A DNA stretch of 64,000 bases from the NCBI RefSeq assembly GCF_014905555.1, contig NZ_BNGS01000005.1, positions 496,001-560,000 on the forward strand. Reading direction: 5' to 3'. A program made the translations under genes and the position numbers. Source of the stretch: Streptomyces sp. Y2F8-2. GTDB lineage: Bacteria; Actinomycetota; Actinomycetes; Streptomycetales; Streptomycetaceae. The stretch's first letter is position 1; each line of letters begins with the position of its first letter. Shown here piece after piece: positions 37,465 through 46,482 of the stretch. The notes beneath the pieces were generated by a model. It saw only the letters and a program-made list of their open reading frames with translations, searched no databases and was not told the DNA's origin.

Positions 37465-37479
37465 AAAAGTCAGACTTTT
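37465..37479. promoter_or_regulatory. 15-base palindrome upstream of the pentose phosphate operon
   Basis: AAAAGTCAGACTTTT is a perfect palindrome (arms AAAAGTC/GACTTTT around one A), 52 bases before the tkt start, followed at once by ACTTTTG. It is A/T-rich in a G+C-rich context, which marks it as a likely operator or promoter core. Symmetry suggests a dimeric repressor rather than the neighbouring AraC protein. Confidence 0.6.
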
Positions 37480-37531
37480 ACTTTTGAACGCGTTCCACCA
37501 GCGATTCCGCATCCAGTGAGGACCCTTGAAG

Positions 37532-39607
37532 ATGAGTGCGCAGAGCACCGACGGATTCGAATGGACCGAGCTCGACCGGCGTGCCGTCGACACCGCCCGC
37601 GTCCTGGCGGCCGACGCCGTGCAGAAGGTCGGCAACGGTCACCCGGGCACCGCGATGAGCCTGGCCCCGGCCGCGTACACGATCTTTCACAAGGTGATGC
37701 GCCATGATCCGGCGGATCCGGAGTGGACGGGCCGTGACCGTTTCGTCCTCTCCCCCGGCCACACCTCGCTGACCCTCTACACGCAGCTCTTCCTGGCCGG
37801 CTACGAACTGGAGCTGGACGACCTCAAGGCGTTCCGGACCCACGGTTCGAAGACGCCCGGTCACCCCGAGTACGGGCACACGGCCGGTGTCGAGACCACC
37901 ACGGGCCCGCTCGGCCAGGGTGCCGCGAACGCGGTGGGCATGGCGATGGCCGCCCGCTACGAGCGCGGTCTGTTCGACCCGGAGGCCCCCGCGGGCGAGT
38001 CCCCCTTCGACCACATGATCTGGGCCATCGTCTCCGACGGCGACCTGGAGGAGGGCGTCTCCGCCGAGGCCTCCTCGATGGCCGGCCACCAGAAGCTGGG
38101 CAACCTCGTCTTCCTGTACGACGACAACCACATCTCCATCGAGGGCGACACCGCGACGGCGTTCTCCGAGGACGTCCTCAAGCGGTACGAGGCCTACGGC
38201 TGGCACACCCAGCGCATCGAGCCCGCCGAGAACGGCGACATCGACGTCCACGCGCTGTACGCGGCGCTGAAGGCGGCGCAGGCCGAGACCGAGCGCCCCT
38301 CGATCATCGCGATGCGCACGATCATCGCCTGGCCGGCTCCCCATGCGCAGAACACCGAGGCCGCCCACGGCTCGGCGCTCGGCGCGGACGAGGTCGCCGC
38401 CACCAAGCGCGTCCTCGGCTTCGACCCGGAGAAGTCCTTCGAGGTGGCCCCCGAGGTCCTCGCCCACACCCGTCAGGCCCTGGACCGGGGTGCCGAGGCG
38501 CACGCCGCCTGGGACAAGCGGATCGCCGAGTGGCGCGGCGCCCAGCCCGAGCGCGCGAAGCTGTACGACCGTGTCGTGGCCGGGCAGCTCCCCGACGGCT
38601 GGGAGCAGGCGCTTCCGGAGTTCGAGGAGGGCGCGTCCGTGGCCACGCGTGCCGCCTCCGGCAAGGTGCTCCAGGCCCTCGGTGCGGTCATCCCCGAGCT
38701 GTGGGGCGGCTCCGCCGACCTCGCCGGGTCGAACAACACGACCATCGACAAGACCTCGTCCTTCCTGCCGAAGGGCAACCCGCTGCCGGAGGCGAGCCCG
38801 TACGGCCGCACCATCCACTTCGGTATCCGCGAGTTCTCCATGGCCGCGGAGATGAACGGCATCGCCCTGCACGGCAACACCCGTATCTACGGCGGCACGT
38901 TCCTCGTGTTCTCGGACTACATGCGCAACGCGGTCCGCATGTCCGCCCTGATGCAGCTGCCGGTCACGTACGTGTGGACGCACGACTCCATCGGCCTCGG
39001 TGAGGACGGCCCCACCCACCAGCCGGTCGAGCACCTCGCATCCCTGCGCGCGATCCCGGGCCTGAACGTCGTCCGCCCGGCCGACGCCAACGAGACCGCC
39101 GTCGCCTGGGCCGAGATCCTCAAGCGGCACTCCACCAACCCCGCCCCGCACGGGCTCGCGCTCACCCGCCAGGGCGTGCCGACGTACGCCCCGAACCCCG
39201 AGGCGGCCAAGGGCGGTTACGTCCTGAAGGAGTCCTCCACCGGGACGCCGGACGTCATCCTGATCGCCACGGGTTCCGAGGTGCAGCTCGCCGTCGCCGC
39301 GCGGGAGCGCCTGGAGGCCGAGGGCGTGGGCACCCGGGTGGTGTCGATGCCGTCCGTGGAGTGGTTCGAGGAGCAGCCCGCCGAGTACCGCGAGCGCGTC
39401 CTCCCGCCGTCCGTGAAGGCCCGGGTGGCCGTCGAGGCCGGTATCGGCCTGACCTGGTACCGGTACGTCGGCGACGCAGGGCGCATCGTGTCCCTGGAGC
39501 ACTTCGGCGCCTCCGCCGACGCCAAGACCCTGTTCGCCGAGTTCGGCTTCACCCCCGAGAACGTGGCCGCCGCCGCCCGGGAATCCCTTGCCGCCGTCCG
39601 CGGTTGA
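37532..39607 (+). CDS. tkt: Transketolase
   Basis: A 691-residue thiamine-diphosphate transketolase moving two-carbon units between sugar phosphates. Seen: GNGHPGTAMS with a substrate/TPP His, the TPP motif SDGDLEEGVSAEASSMAGH with Mg ligands, YDDNHISIEG, and the pyrimidine-domain FGIREFSMAAEMNGIALHG plus TYVWTHDSIGLGEDGPTHQP. ATG 37532 with GAGGA nine bases upstream is preferred to a TTG two codons earlier. First gene of the operon tkt-tal-zwf-opcA-pgi-gnd and histidine phosphatase. Streptomyces often carry two copies of this set; this looks like the full-length one. Confidence 0.96.
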   Translation: MSAQSTDGFEWTELDRRAVDTARVLAADAVQKVGNGHPGTAMSLAPAAYTIFHKVMRHDPADPEWTGRDRFVLSPGHTSLTLYTQLFLAGYELELDDLKAFRTHGSKTPGHPEYGHTAGVETTTGPLGQGAANAVGMAMAARYERGLFDPEAPAGESPFDHMIWAIVSDGDLEEGVSAEASSMAGHQKLGNLVFLYDDNHISIEGDTATAFSEDVLKRYEAYGWHTQRIEPAENGDIDVHALYAALKAAQAETERPSIIAMRTIIAWPAPHAQNTEAAHGSALGADEVAATKRVLGFDPEKSFEVAPEVLAHTRQALDRGAEAHAAWDKRIAEWRGAQPERAKLYDRVVAGQLPDGWEQALPEFEEGASVATRAASGKVLQALGAVIPELWGGSADLAGSNNTTIDKTSSFLPKGNPLPEASPYGRTIHFGIREFSMAAEMNGIALHGNTRIYGGTFLVFSDYMRNAVRMSALMQLPVTYVWTHDSIGLGEDGPTHQPVEHLASLRAIPGLNVVRPADANETAVAWAEILKRHSTNPAPHGLALTRQGVPTYAPNPEAAKGGYVLKESSTGTPDVILIATGSEVQLAVAARERLEAEGVGTRVVSMPSVEWFEEQPAEYRERVLPPSVKARVAVEAGIGLTWYRYVGDAGRIVSLEHFGASADAKTLFAEFGFTPENVAAAARESLAAVRG

Positions 39608-39626
39608 TCCGATCGCCAGAAAGAAG

Positions 39627-40772
39627 ATGATCACAGTGACCGAAGCAACCGCAGCAGCGGAGCCCCTGAAGCGCCTGTCCGAGGCGGGCGTGTCGATCTG
39701 GCTGGACGACCTGTCCCGCAAGCGGATCGCGTCGGGCAACCTCGCCGAACTCATCGAGACCCGGCACGTGGTGGGCGTCACCACCAACCCGTCCATCTTC
39801 CAGGCCGCCATCGGCTCCGGAGAGGGCTACGAGGCGCAGCTGGCCGACCTGGCCGTGCGCGGGGTGACGGTCGAGGAGGCCGTCCGCATGATGACCACCG
39901 CCGACGTCCGGGCCGCCGCCGACATCCTGCGGCCGGTGTACGACGCGACGGACGGCCGGGACGGCCGGGTCTCCATCGAGGTCGACCCGCGCCTCGCCCA
40001 CAACACGGCGGCGACCGTCGCCGAGGCCAAGCAGCTCGCCTGGCTCGTCGACCGCCCCAACGTGATGATCAAGATCCCGGCGACCGAGGCTGGTCTGCCG
40101 GCCATCGCCGAGGTCATCGGCCAGGGCATCAGCGTCAACGTGACGCTGATCTTCTCCCTGGAGCGCTACCGCGAGGTCATGGACGCCTACCTCGCCGGCC
40201 TGGAGAAGGCCCGTGCGGCCGGCCTCGACCTGTCCGCCATCCACTCCGTCGCCTCCTTCTTCGTCTCCCGCGTCGACACCGAGATCGACAAGCGCCTGAC
40301 GAAGCTCGGCACCGACGAGGCCCTGGCTCTCAAGGGCCGGGCTGCGCTCGCGAACGCCCGACTCGCCTACGAGGCTTATGAGAAGGCGTTCGCCTCCGAG
40401 CGGTGGAGCGCGCTGGAGACCGCGGGAGCGAACAGGCAGCGCCCCCTGTGGGCCTCCACCGGTGTGAAGGACCCGGCGTACAAGGACACCCTGTACGTCG
40501 ACGAACTGGTCGCGCCGGGCACGGTCAACACCATGCCGGAGGCCACCCTGAAGGCCACCGCCGACCACGGCGACATCCAGGGCGACACGGTGACCGGCGG
40601 CTACGAGCAGGCCCGCGCCGACCTCGCGGCCGTGGAGCGGCTCGGGATCTCCTACGACGAGGTCGTCAAGCAGCTCGAGGACGAGGGCGTCGCGAAGTTC
40701 GAGACGGCCTGGCAGGACCTGCTGGACGCCGTGACGAAGTCCCTGAACAGCAAGGGAGTTGACGCGGAATGA
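39627..40772 (+). CDS. tal: Transaldolase
   Basis: A 381-residue transaldolase of the actinobacterial/plant-like subclass, transferring the dihydroxyacetone unit from sedoheptulose 7-phosphate. Schiff-base Lys149 is in NVMIKIPATEAG; VTTNPSIFQAAI and IHSVASFFVSRVDTEIDK are family segments. ATG 39627 is used; a GTG three codons later is a possible alternative start. It lies 19 bases after tkt and overlaps zwf by four bases (ATGA). Confidence 0.95.
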   Translation: MITVTEATAAAEPLKRLSEAGVSIWLDDLSRKRIASGNLAELIETRHVVGVTTNPSIFQAAIGSGEGYEAQLADLAVRGVTVEEAVRMMTTADVRAAADILRPVYDATDGRDGRVSIEVDPRLAHNTAATVAEAKQLAWLVDRPNVMIKIPATEAGLPAIAEVIGQGISVNVTLIFSLERYREVMDAYLAGLEKARAAGLDLSAIHSVASFFVSRVDTEIDKRLTKLGTDEALALKGRAALANARLAYEAYEKAFASERWSALETAGANRQRPLWASTGVKDPAYKDTLYVDELVAPGTVNTMPEATLKATADHGDIQGDTVTGGYEQARADLAAVERLGISYDEVVKQLEDEGVAKFETAWQDLLDAVTKSLNSKGVDAE

Positions 40773-42382
40773 GCGACGAGACCATGGCACAGGGCGCGGC
40801 TCCGGCCGAGAGCACGTCGGTGCTCGAAGCCGCCCTCACCCCTCCGGACAGCGGTTCCTCCGCCTGGGAGAACCCGCTGCGCGACCCCCGGGACCGCCGT
40901 CTGCCTCGTATCGCGGGCCCTTCCGGACTGGTCATCTTCGGTGTCACGGGCGACCTGTCCCGCAAGAAGCTGATGCCGGCGGTCTACGACCTGGCCAACC
41001 GCGGTCTGCTGCCGCCGGGCTTCTCGCTCGTCGGGTTCGCCCGGCGTGACTGGGCCGACCAGGACTTCGCGCAGGTGGTGCACGACGCGGTGCGCGAGCA
41101 CGCCCGTACGCCCTTCCGCGAGGAGGTCTGGCAGCAGCTCGCCGAGGGCATGCGGTTCATCCCCGGTGACTTCGACGACGACACCGCGTTCAAGCAGCTG
41201 AAGTCCGCCGTCGACGAGTTGGACGCCTCCCGGGGCACCAGCGGCAACTACGCGTTCTACCTGTCGGTGCCGCCGAAGTTCTTCCCGAAGGTCGTGAAGC
41301 AGCTGAAGAAGCACGGCCTCGCCGACGCCCCGGAGGGTTCCTGGCGGCGCGCGGTCATCGAGAAGCCGTTCGGCCACGACCTGGCGAGCGCCCGCGAGCT
41401 GAACCGGATCGTGCACGAGGTGTTCGAGCCGGACCAGGTGTTCCGCATCGACCACTACCTGGGCAAGGAGACCGTCCAGAACATCCTGGCGCTGCGCTTC
41501 GCGAACCAGATGTACGAGCCGATCTGGAACCGGTCCTTCGTGGACCATGTGCAGATCACCATGGCCGAGGACATCGGCATCGGCGGCCGCGCCGGCTACT
41601 ACGACGGCATCGGCGCCGCGCGGGACGTGATCCAGAACCACCTGCTCCAGCTGATGGCCCTGACGGCCATGGAGGAGCCCATCGCCTTCGACGCCGGGTC
41701 GCTGGTCACCGAGAAGATGAAGGTCCTGAAGTCGGTGAAGCTGCCGGAGGACCTCGGGGCGCACACCGTGCGCGGCCAGTACGCGGCCGCGTGGCAGGGC
41801 GGCGAGAAGGTGCGCGGCTACCTTCAGGAAGAGGGCATCGACCCCGCGTCCACCACGGACACCTACGCGGCGATCAAGCTGGAGGTCGACAACCGCCGCT
41901 GGGCGGGCGTGCCTTTCTACCTCAGGACGGGCAAGCGGCTGGGCCGCCGGGTGACCGAGATCGCGGTCGTCTTCCAGCGGGCCCCGCACTCCCCCTTCGA
42001 CACCACGGCCACCGAGGAACTGGGCCAGAACGCGATCGTCATCCGGGTGCAGCCCGATGAGGGGATGACCGTTCGCTTCGGTTCGAAGGTGCCGGGTACC
42101 TCGATGGAGATCCGGGACGTCTCGATGGACTTCGCCTACGGCGAGTCGTTCACCGAGTCCAGCCCGGAGGCGTACGAACGGCTGATCCTGGACGTACTGC
42201 TCGGCGACGCCAACCTCTTCCCCCGCACGGAGGAAGTGGAGGAGTCCTGGAGGATCCTCGACCCGATCGAGGAGTACTGGGCGACGCACGGCAAGCCCGC
42301 GCAGTACGCCTCGGGCAGCTGGGGTCCCGGGGAAGCCGACGAGATGCTCGCACGAGACGGACGGAGCTGGCGCAGGCCATGA
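40769..42382 (+). CDS. zwf: Glucose-6-phosphate 1-dehydrogenase
   Basis: A 537-residue enzyme oxidising glucose 6-phosphate to 6-phosphogluconolactone, the entry step of the oxidative branch. The nucleotide-binding GVTGDLSRKK is at 58-67, and the active-site RIDHYLGKE at 226-234 contains the substrate-binding His and Lys. IEKPFG and the C-terminal domain are complete. It is linked by ATGA overlaps to tal before and opcA after; OpcA is the assembly protein that actinobacterial Zwf needs for full activity. Confidence 0.96.
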   Translation: MSDETMAQGAAPAESTSVLEAALTPPDSGSSAWENPLRDPRDRRLPRIAGPSGLVIFGVTGDLSRKKLMPAVYDLANRGLLPPGFSLVGFARRDWADQDFAQVVHDAVREHARTPFREEVWQQLAEGMRFIPGDFDDDTAFKQLKSAVDELDASRGTSGNYAFYLSVPPKFFPKVVKQLKKHGLADAPEGSWRRAVIEKPFGHDLASARELNRIVHEVFEPDQVFRIDHYLGKETVQNILALRFANQMYEPIWNRSFVDHVQITMAEDIGIGGRAGYYDGIGAARDVIQNHLLQLMALTAMEEPIAFDAGSLVTEKMKVLKSVKLPEDLGAHTVRGQYAAAWQGGEKVRGYLQEEGIDPASTTDTYAAIKLEVDNRRWAGVPFYLRTGKRLGRRVTEIAVVFQRAPHSPFDTTATEELGQNAIVIRVQPDEGMTVRFGSKVPGTSMEIRDVSMDFAYGESFTESSPEAYERLILDVLLGDANLFPRTEEVEESWRILDPIEEYWATHGKPAQYASGSWGPGEADEMLARDGRSWRRP

Positions 42383-43317
42383 AGATCGACCTGACCGACA
42401 CCACGGCAAGCAAGATCAACAAGGCGCTGGTGCAGGGCCGCCGGGCCCTCGGCACCCCCGCCGTGGGCATGGTCCTGACCATGGTCATCGTGACCGACGA
42501 GGAGAACGCCTACGACTCGATGAAGGCGGCCGAGGACGCCTCGCACGAGCACCCCTCGCGGACCCTGGTGGTCATCAAGCGTCAGGCCCGCACCCCTCGC
42601 GACCGCACCCGGTCGCACCTGGACGCCGAGGTCCGGGTGGGCGCCGACGCCGGCACCGGCGAGACGGTCGTGCTGCGGCTGTACGGCGAGGTGTCCGACC
42701 ACGCCGACTCGGTGGTCCTGCCGCTGCTGCTGCCCGACGCGCCCGTCGTCGTCTGGTGGCCGGTGGACGCGCCGGACAACCCGGCCAAGGACCCGCTGGG
42801 CGCCCTCGCCCAGCGCCGTATCACCGACCTGTACGCCGTCGAGGACCCGCAGCGCGTGCTGCAGGCCCGGGTCGCCTCCTACGCGCCGGGCGACACCGAC
42901 CTCGCCTGGACCCGGCTGACGCCGTGGCGGTCGATGCTGGCCGCCGCGCTCGACCAGGCCCGTACGAAGGTGATCTCCGCGGCCGTGGAGGCCGAGGCGG
43001 AGAACCCGGCCGCCGAGCTGCTGGCGCGCTGGCTGGAGGCCCGCCTGAAGGTGTCCGTGGACCGGGTCGTCACCGCGGGACCGGTCGTCACGGCCGTCCG
43101 GCTGGGCACCGACAAGGGCGAGATCGTCATCGACCGTCCCGAGGGCCCGCTGGCCACGCTCACCCTGCCGGGCCAGCCCTCGCGCACCCTGGCGCTGAAG
43201 GTACGCCCGACCTCCGAACTGATCGCCGAGGAGCTGCGCCGCCTCGACGCGGACGAGATGTACGCCATCGCCCTGCGCGGCGGCGACGGTGCCGAGGAGG
43301 GTGCCGCTCATGTCTGA
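42379..43317 (+). CDS. opcA: Glucose-6-phosphate dehydrogenase assembly protein
   Basis: A 312-residue OpcA protein, restricted to actinobacteria and cyanobacteria, required for assembly or activation of Zwf. Recognised from VDLTDT-like start (MKIDLTDTTASKINKAL), the conserved VVWWPVDAPDNPAKDPLG segment and its invariant position after zwf. It has no catalytic motif. It starts in an ATGA overlap with zwf and overlaps pgi by eight bases. Confidence 0.95.
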   Translation: MKIDLTDTTASKINKALVQGRRALGTPAVGMVLTMVIVTDEENAYDSMKAAEDASHEHPSRTLVVIKRQARTPRDRTRSHLDAEVRVGADAGTGETVVLRLYGEVSDHADSVVLPLLLPDAPVVVWWPVDAPDNPAKDPLGALAQRRITDLYAVEDPQRVLQARVASYAPGDTDLAWTRLTPWRSMLAAALDQARTKVISAAVEAEAENPAAELLARWLEARLKVSVDRVVTAGPVVTAVRLGTDKGEIVIDRPEGPLATLTLPGQPSRTLALKVRPTSELIAEELRRLDADEMYAIALRGGDGAEEGAAHV

Positions 43318-44968
43318 CAGCCCGAGGCTCACCCGGCGGCCCGAGTGGGCCGAACTGGAGGACCACCGCGCCCAGTGGCACGCGCACCTGCGGGACCTGT
43401 TCGACCAGGACCCCGGGCGTGCGGAACGCTACGTCGTGCGCGTCGGTGATCTGCGCATCGACTACTCCAAGCACCTGATCACCGACGAGACCCTGGCGCT
43501 GCTCCAGGAACTGGCCACCGCCACCGACGTGTTCGGGCTGCGCGACGCCATGTTCCGCGGCGAGAGGATCAACACCACGGAGCGCCGGGCCGTGCTGCAC
43601 ACCGCGCTGCGCGCCCCGCGTGATGCGGTGATCGAGGTCGACGGCGAGAACGTGGTGCCCAAGGTGCACGCGGTGCTCGACAAGATGACCGACTTCGCCG
43701 ACCGGGTCCGCTCCGGCGAGTGGACCGGCCACACCGGCAAGCGCATCAAGAACGTCGTCAACATCGGCATCGGCGGTTCCGACCTGGGCCCCGCGATGGC
43801 GTACGAGGCGCTGCGCGCCTACACCGCGCGGGAGATGACGTTCCGGTTCGTGTCGAACGTGGACGGGGCCGACCTGCACGAGGCGGTGCGGGACCTGGAC
43901 CCGGCGGAGACGCTGTTCATCGTCGCATCGAAGACGTTCACCACGATCGAGACGATCACGAACGCCACGTCCGCCCGCTCCTGGCTGCTGGACGCGTTCG
44001 ACGGCGACCAGAAGGCGGTCGCCAAGCACTTCGTCGCCCTGTCGACGAACGCCGGGAAGGTCACCGAGTTCGGCATCGACCCTGACAACATGTTCGAGTT
44101 CTGGGACTGGGTCGGCGGCCGGTACTCCTACGACTCGGCCATCGGACTGTCGCTGATGATCGCGATCGGTCCCGAGCGGTTCCGGGAGATGCTGGACGGC
44201 TTCCGCATCGTCGACGAGCACTTCCGCAATGCGCCGGCCGAGGCGAACGCGCCGCTGATCCTGGGTCTGCTGGGCGTCTGGTACGGCAACTTCTTCGACG
44301 CCCAGTCGCACGCGGTGCTGCCGTACTCGCACTACCTGTCCAAGTTCACCGCCTACCTCCAGCAGCTGGACATGGAGTCCAACGGCAAGTCGGTGGACCG
44401 CGACGGGCACCCGGTGCAGTGGCAGACCGGCCCCGTGGTGTGGGGCACCCCGGGCACCAACGGGCAGCACGCCTACTACCAGCTCATCCACCAGGGCACC
44501 AAGCTGATCCCGGCCGACCTCATCGGCTTCGCGAACCCGGTCGCCGAGCTGAGCGACGAGCTCAAGGCTCAGCACGACCTGCTGATGGCCAACCTGTTCG
44601 CGCAGGGCCAGGCGCTCGCCTTCGGCAAGACGGAGGAGGAGGTGCGCGCGGAGGGCGTGCCCGAGGAGCAGGTGCCGCACCGCACCTTCAAGGGCAACCA
44701 CCCCACCACCACGATCCTGGCCACCGAGCCGACCCCGTCGGTCCTCGGCCAGCTGATCGCCCTCTACGAGCACAAGGTGTTCGTCCAGGGCGCGATCTGG
44801 AACATCGACTCCTTCGACCAGTGGGGCGTCGAACTCGGCAAGGTGCTCGCCAAGCGCGTCGAGCCCGCCCTGACCCGGGGCGCCGATGTCCCCGGCCTCG
44901 ACCCGTCCACCGCCGCCCTCGTGGCCGCCTACCGCACGCTCAAGAACGCTCAGGAAGAAGTGAACTGA
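43310..44968 (+). CDS. pgi: Glucose-6-phosphate isomerase
   Basis: A 552-residue phosphoglucose isomerase. The N-terminal core includes VNIGIGGSDLGPAMAYEAL, and ASKTFTTIETITN, GGRYSYDSAIG and the C-terminal QWGVELGKVLAKR signature are all present. ATG 43310 is chosen because GAGGAGG precedes it; an earlier in-frame start would lengthen the overlap with opcA. Having pgi inside this operon allows fructose 6-phosphate made by tkt and tal to be recycled to glucose 6-phosphate for NADPH production. Confidence 0.96.
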   Translation: MSDSPRLTRRPEWAELEDHRAQWHAHLRDLFDQDPGRAERYVVRVGDLRIDYSKHLITDETLALLQELATATDVFGLRDAMFRGERINTTERRAVLHTALRAPRDAVIEVDGENVVPKVHAVLDKMTDFADRVRSGEWTGHTGKRIKNVVNIGIGGSDLGPAMAYEALRAYTAREMTFRFVSNVDGADLHEAVRDLDPAETLFIVASKTFTTIETITNATSARSWLLDAFDGDQKAVAKHFVALSTNAGKVTEFGIDPDNMFEFWDWVGGRYSYDSAIGLSLMIAIGPERFREMLDGFRIVDEHFRNAPAEANAPLILGLLGVWYGNFFDAQSHAVLPYSHYLSKFTAYLQQLDMESNGKSVDRDGHPVQWQTGPVVWGTPGTNGQHAYYQLIHQGTKLIPADLIGFANPVAELSDELKAQHDLLMANLFAQGQALAFGKTEEEVRAEGVPEEQVPHRTFKGNHPTTTILATEPTPSVLGQLIALYEHKVFVQGAIWNIDSFDQWGVELGKVLAKRVEPALTRGADVPGLDPSTAALVAAYRTLKNAQEEVN

Positions 44969-44969
44969 C

Positions 44970-45851
44970 ATGCAGCTCGGACTCATCGGTCTCGGCAAGA
45001 TGGGCGGCAACATGCGCGAGCGGATCCGCCGCGCCGGCCACACCGTCGTCGGCTACGACCGCAACCCCGAGGTCTCCGACGTCAAGAGCCTGGGTGAACT
45101 CGTCGAGAAGCTCGAGGCTCCGCGCGTGGTCTGGGTGATGGTCCCGGCCGGCGCCGCCACCCAGTCCGTCATCGACGAACTCGCCGCCCTGCTCTCCCCC
45201 GGCGACATCGTGGTGGACGGCGGCAACTCCCGCTGGACGGACGACGAGAAGCACGCCACCGAACTCGGCATCAAGGGCATCGGCTTCGTCGACGCGGGCG
45301 TCTCCGGCGGTGTGTGGGGCCTGCAGAACGGCTATGCGCTGATGGTCGGGGGCGACAAGGAGCACGTCGACCGGCTCCAGCCGATCTTCGACGCGCTCAA
45401 GCCGGAGGGGCCGTACGGCTACGTCCACGCGGGCAGGGTCGGCGCCGGCCACTTCTCGAAGATGGTCCACAACGGCATCGAGTACGCGATGATGCAGGCC
45501 TACGCCGAGGGCTGGGAGCTGCTGGAGAAGATCAAGTCCGTGGACAACGTCCGCGAGGTCTTCCGCTCCTGGCAGGAGGGCACCGTCATCCGCTCCTGGC
45601 TGCTCGACCTCGCGGTCAACGCCCTGGACGAGGACGAGCACCTGGACAAGCTGCGCGGCTACGCCGAGGACTCCGGCGAGGGCCGCTGGACCGTCGAGGC
45701 CGCCATCGACAACGCCGTCCCGCTCCCGGCGATCACGGCGTCCCTGTTCGCCCGGTTCGCCTCGCGGCAGGACGACTCCCCGCAGATGAAGATGATCGCC
45801 GCGCTGCGCAACCAGTTCGGCGGCCACGCGGTCGAGTCCGCGAAGGAGTAA
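44970..45851 (+). CDS. gnd: 6-phosphogluconate dehydrogenase, decarboxylating (short form)
   Basis: A 293-residue member of the short, YqeC/GndA-like subgroup that decarboxylates 6-phosphogluconate to ribulose 5-phosphate. The cofactor fold is GLIGLGKMGGNM, followed by VDGGNSRWTDD, VSGGVWGLQNGYALMVGG and the catalytic HFSKMVHNGIEYAMMQAYAE with Lys and Glu. Short members tend to use NAD rather than NADP; specificity cannot be fixed by eye. It begins one base after the pgi stop. Confidence 0.94.
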   Translation: MQLGLIGLGKMGGNMRERIRRAGHTVVGYDRNPEVSDVKSLGELVEKLEAPRVVWVMVPAGAATQSVIDELAALLSPGDIVVDGGNSRWTDDEKHATELGIKGIGFVDAGVSGGVWGLQNGYALMVGGDKEHVDRLQPIFDALKPEGPYGYVHAGRVGAGHFSKMVHNGIEYAMMQAYAEGWELLEKIKSVDNVREVFRSWQEGTVIRSWLLDLAVNALDEDEHLDKLRGYAEDSGEGRWTVEAAIDNAVPLPAITASLFARFASRQDDSPQMKMIAALRNQFGGHAVESAKE

Positions 45852-45857
45852 CGAGCC

Positions 45858-46469
45858 GTGGGCGACCTCCTGCTGGTCCGCCACGGCGAAACCGAGTGGA
45901 GCGTCTCGGGGCAGCACACCAGCTTCACCGACCTCCCGCTCACCCAGCGGGGCGAGGAACAGGCCAAGTCCCTCGCCCCGCTGCTCGCCGGACGCACCTT
46001 CGCGCGTATCCTCACCAGCCCCCTCGGCCGCGCGATACGCACGGCCGAACTCGCCGGACTCTCCGGCGCCGTCCCCGACCCGGATCTGCACGAGTGGGAC
46101 TACGGCGGCTACGAAGGCATCACCACCGTCGAGATCCACCGCACCCGCCCCGACTGGTACCTGTGGACCGACGGCGTCCCCCAGGGACCGCCCGGTCACC
46201 CCGGTGAGTCACCGGACGAGGTCGGGGCACGTGCGGACCGGGTACTGGCCCGCATCGCGCCCGATCTCACCGAGGGCGACGTGATCCTCGTGGCCCACGC
46301 CCACTTCCTGCGCGTCCTCACCGCGCGACACCTCGGCCTCTCGGCCGCCGAGGGGCGGCTGTTCCAGCTCGCCACGGGCACGCTCAGCCGGCTCTCCACC
46401 GAGCACGGCCGGCCCGTGATCGCGGAGTGGAACACGACCGGGGCGTCCGCGACCCCCGGCCCGTTCTAG
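45858..46469 (+). CDS. Histidine phosphatase-family protein
   Basis: A 203-residue phosphoglycerate-mutase-like phosphatase. LLVRHGETEWS supplies the phospho-accepting His; SPLGRAIRTAEL, LHEWDYGGYEG and VAHAHFLRVLTA carry the remaining Arg, Glu and second His. GTG 45858 has GGAG upstream, and the gene begins six bases after gnd, so it ends the pentose phosphate operon. The family dephosphorylates small sugar phosphates; its fixed place here suggests a sugar bisphosphate or pathway intermediate as substrate, which is inference. Convergent with the next gene, 13 bases apart. Confidence 0.9.
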   Translation: MGDLLLVRHGETEWSVSGQHTSFTDLPLTQRGEEQAKSLAPLLAGRTFARILTSPLGRAIRTAELAGLSGAVPDPDLHEWDYGGYEGITTVEIHRTRPDWYLWTDGVPQGPPGHPGESPDEVGARADRVLARIAPDLTEGDVILVAHAHFLRVLTARHLGLSAAEGRLFQLATGTLSRLSTEHGRPVIAEWNTTGASATPGPF

Positions 46470-46482
46470 TCGGCACGGCCTC

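Noticed and set aside
43160..45043. A 627-codon minus-strand open frame
   Set aside because: Mirrors pgi; low-complexity composition.
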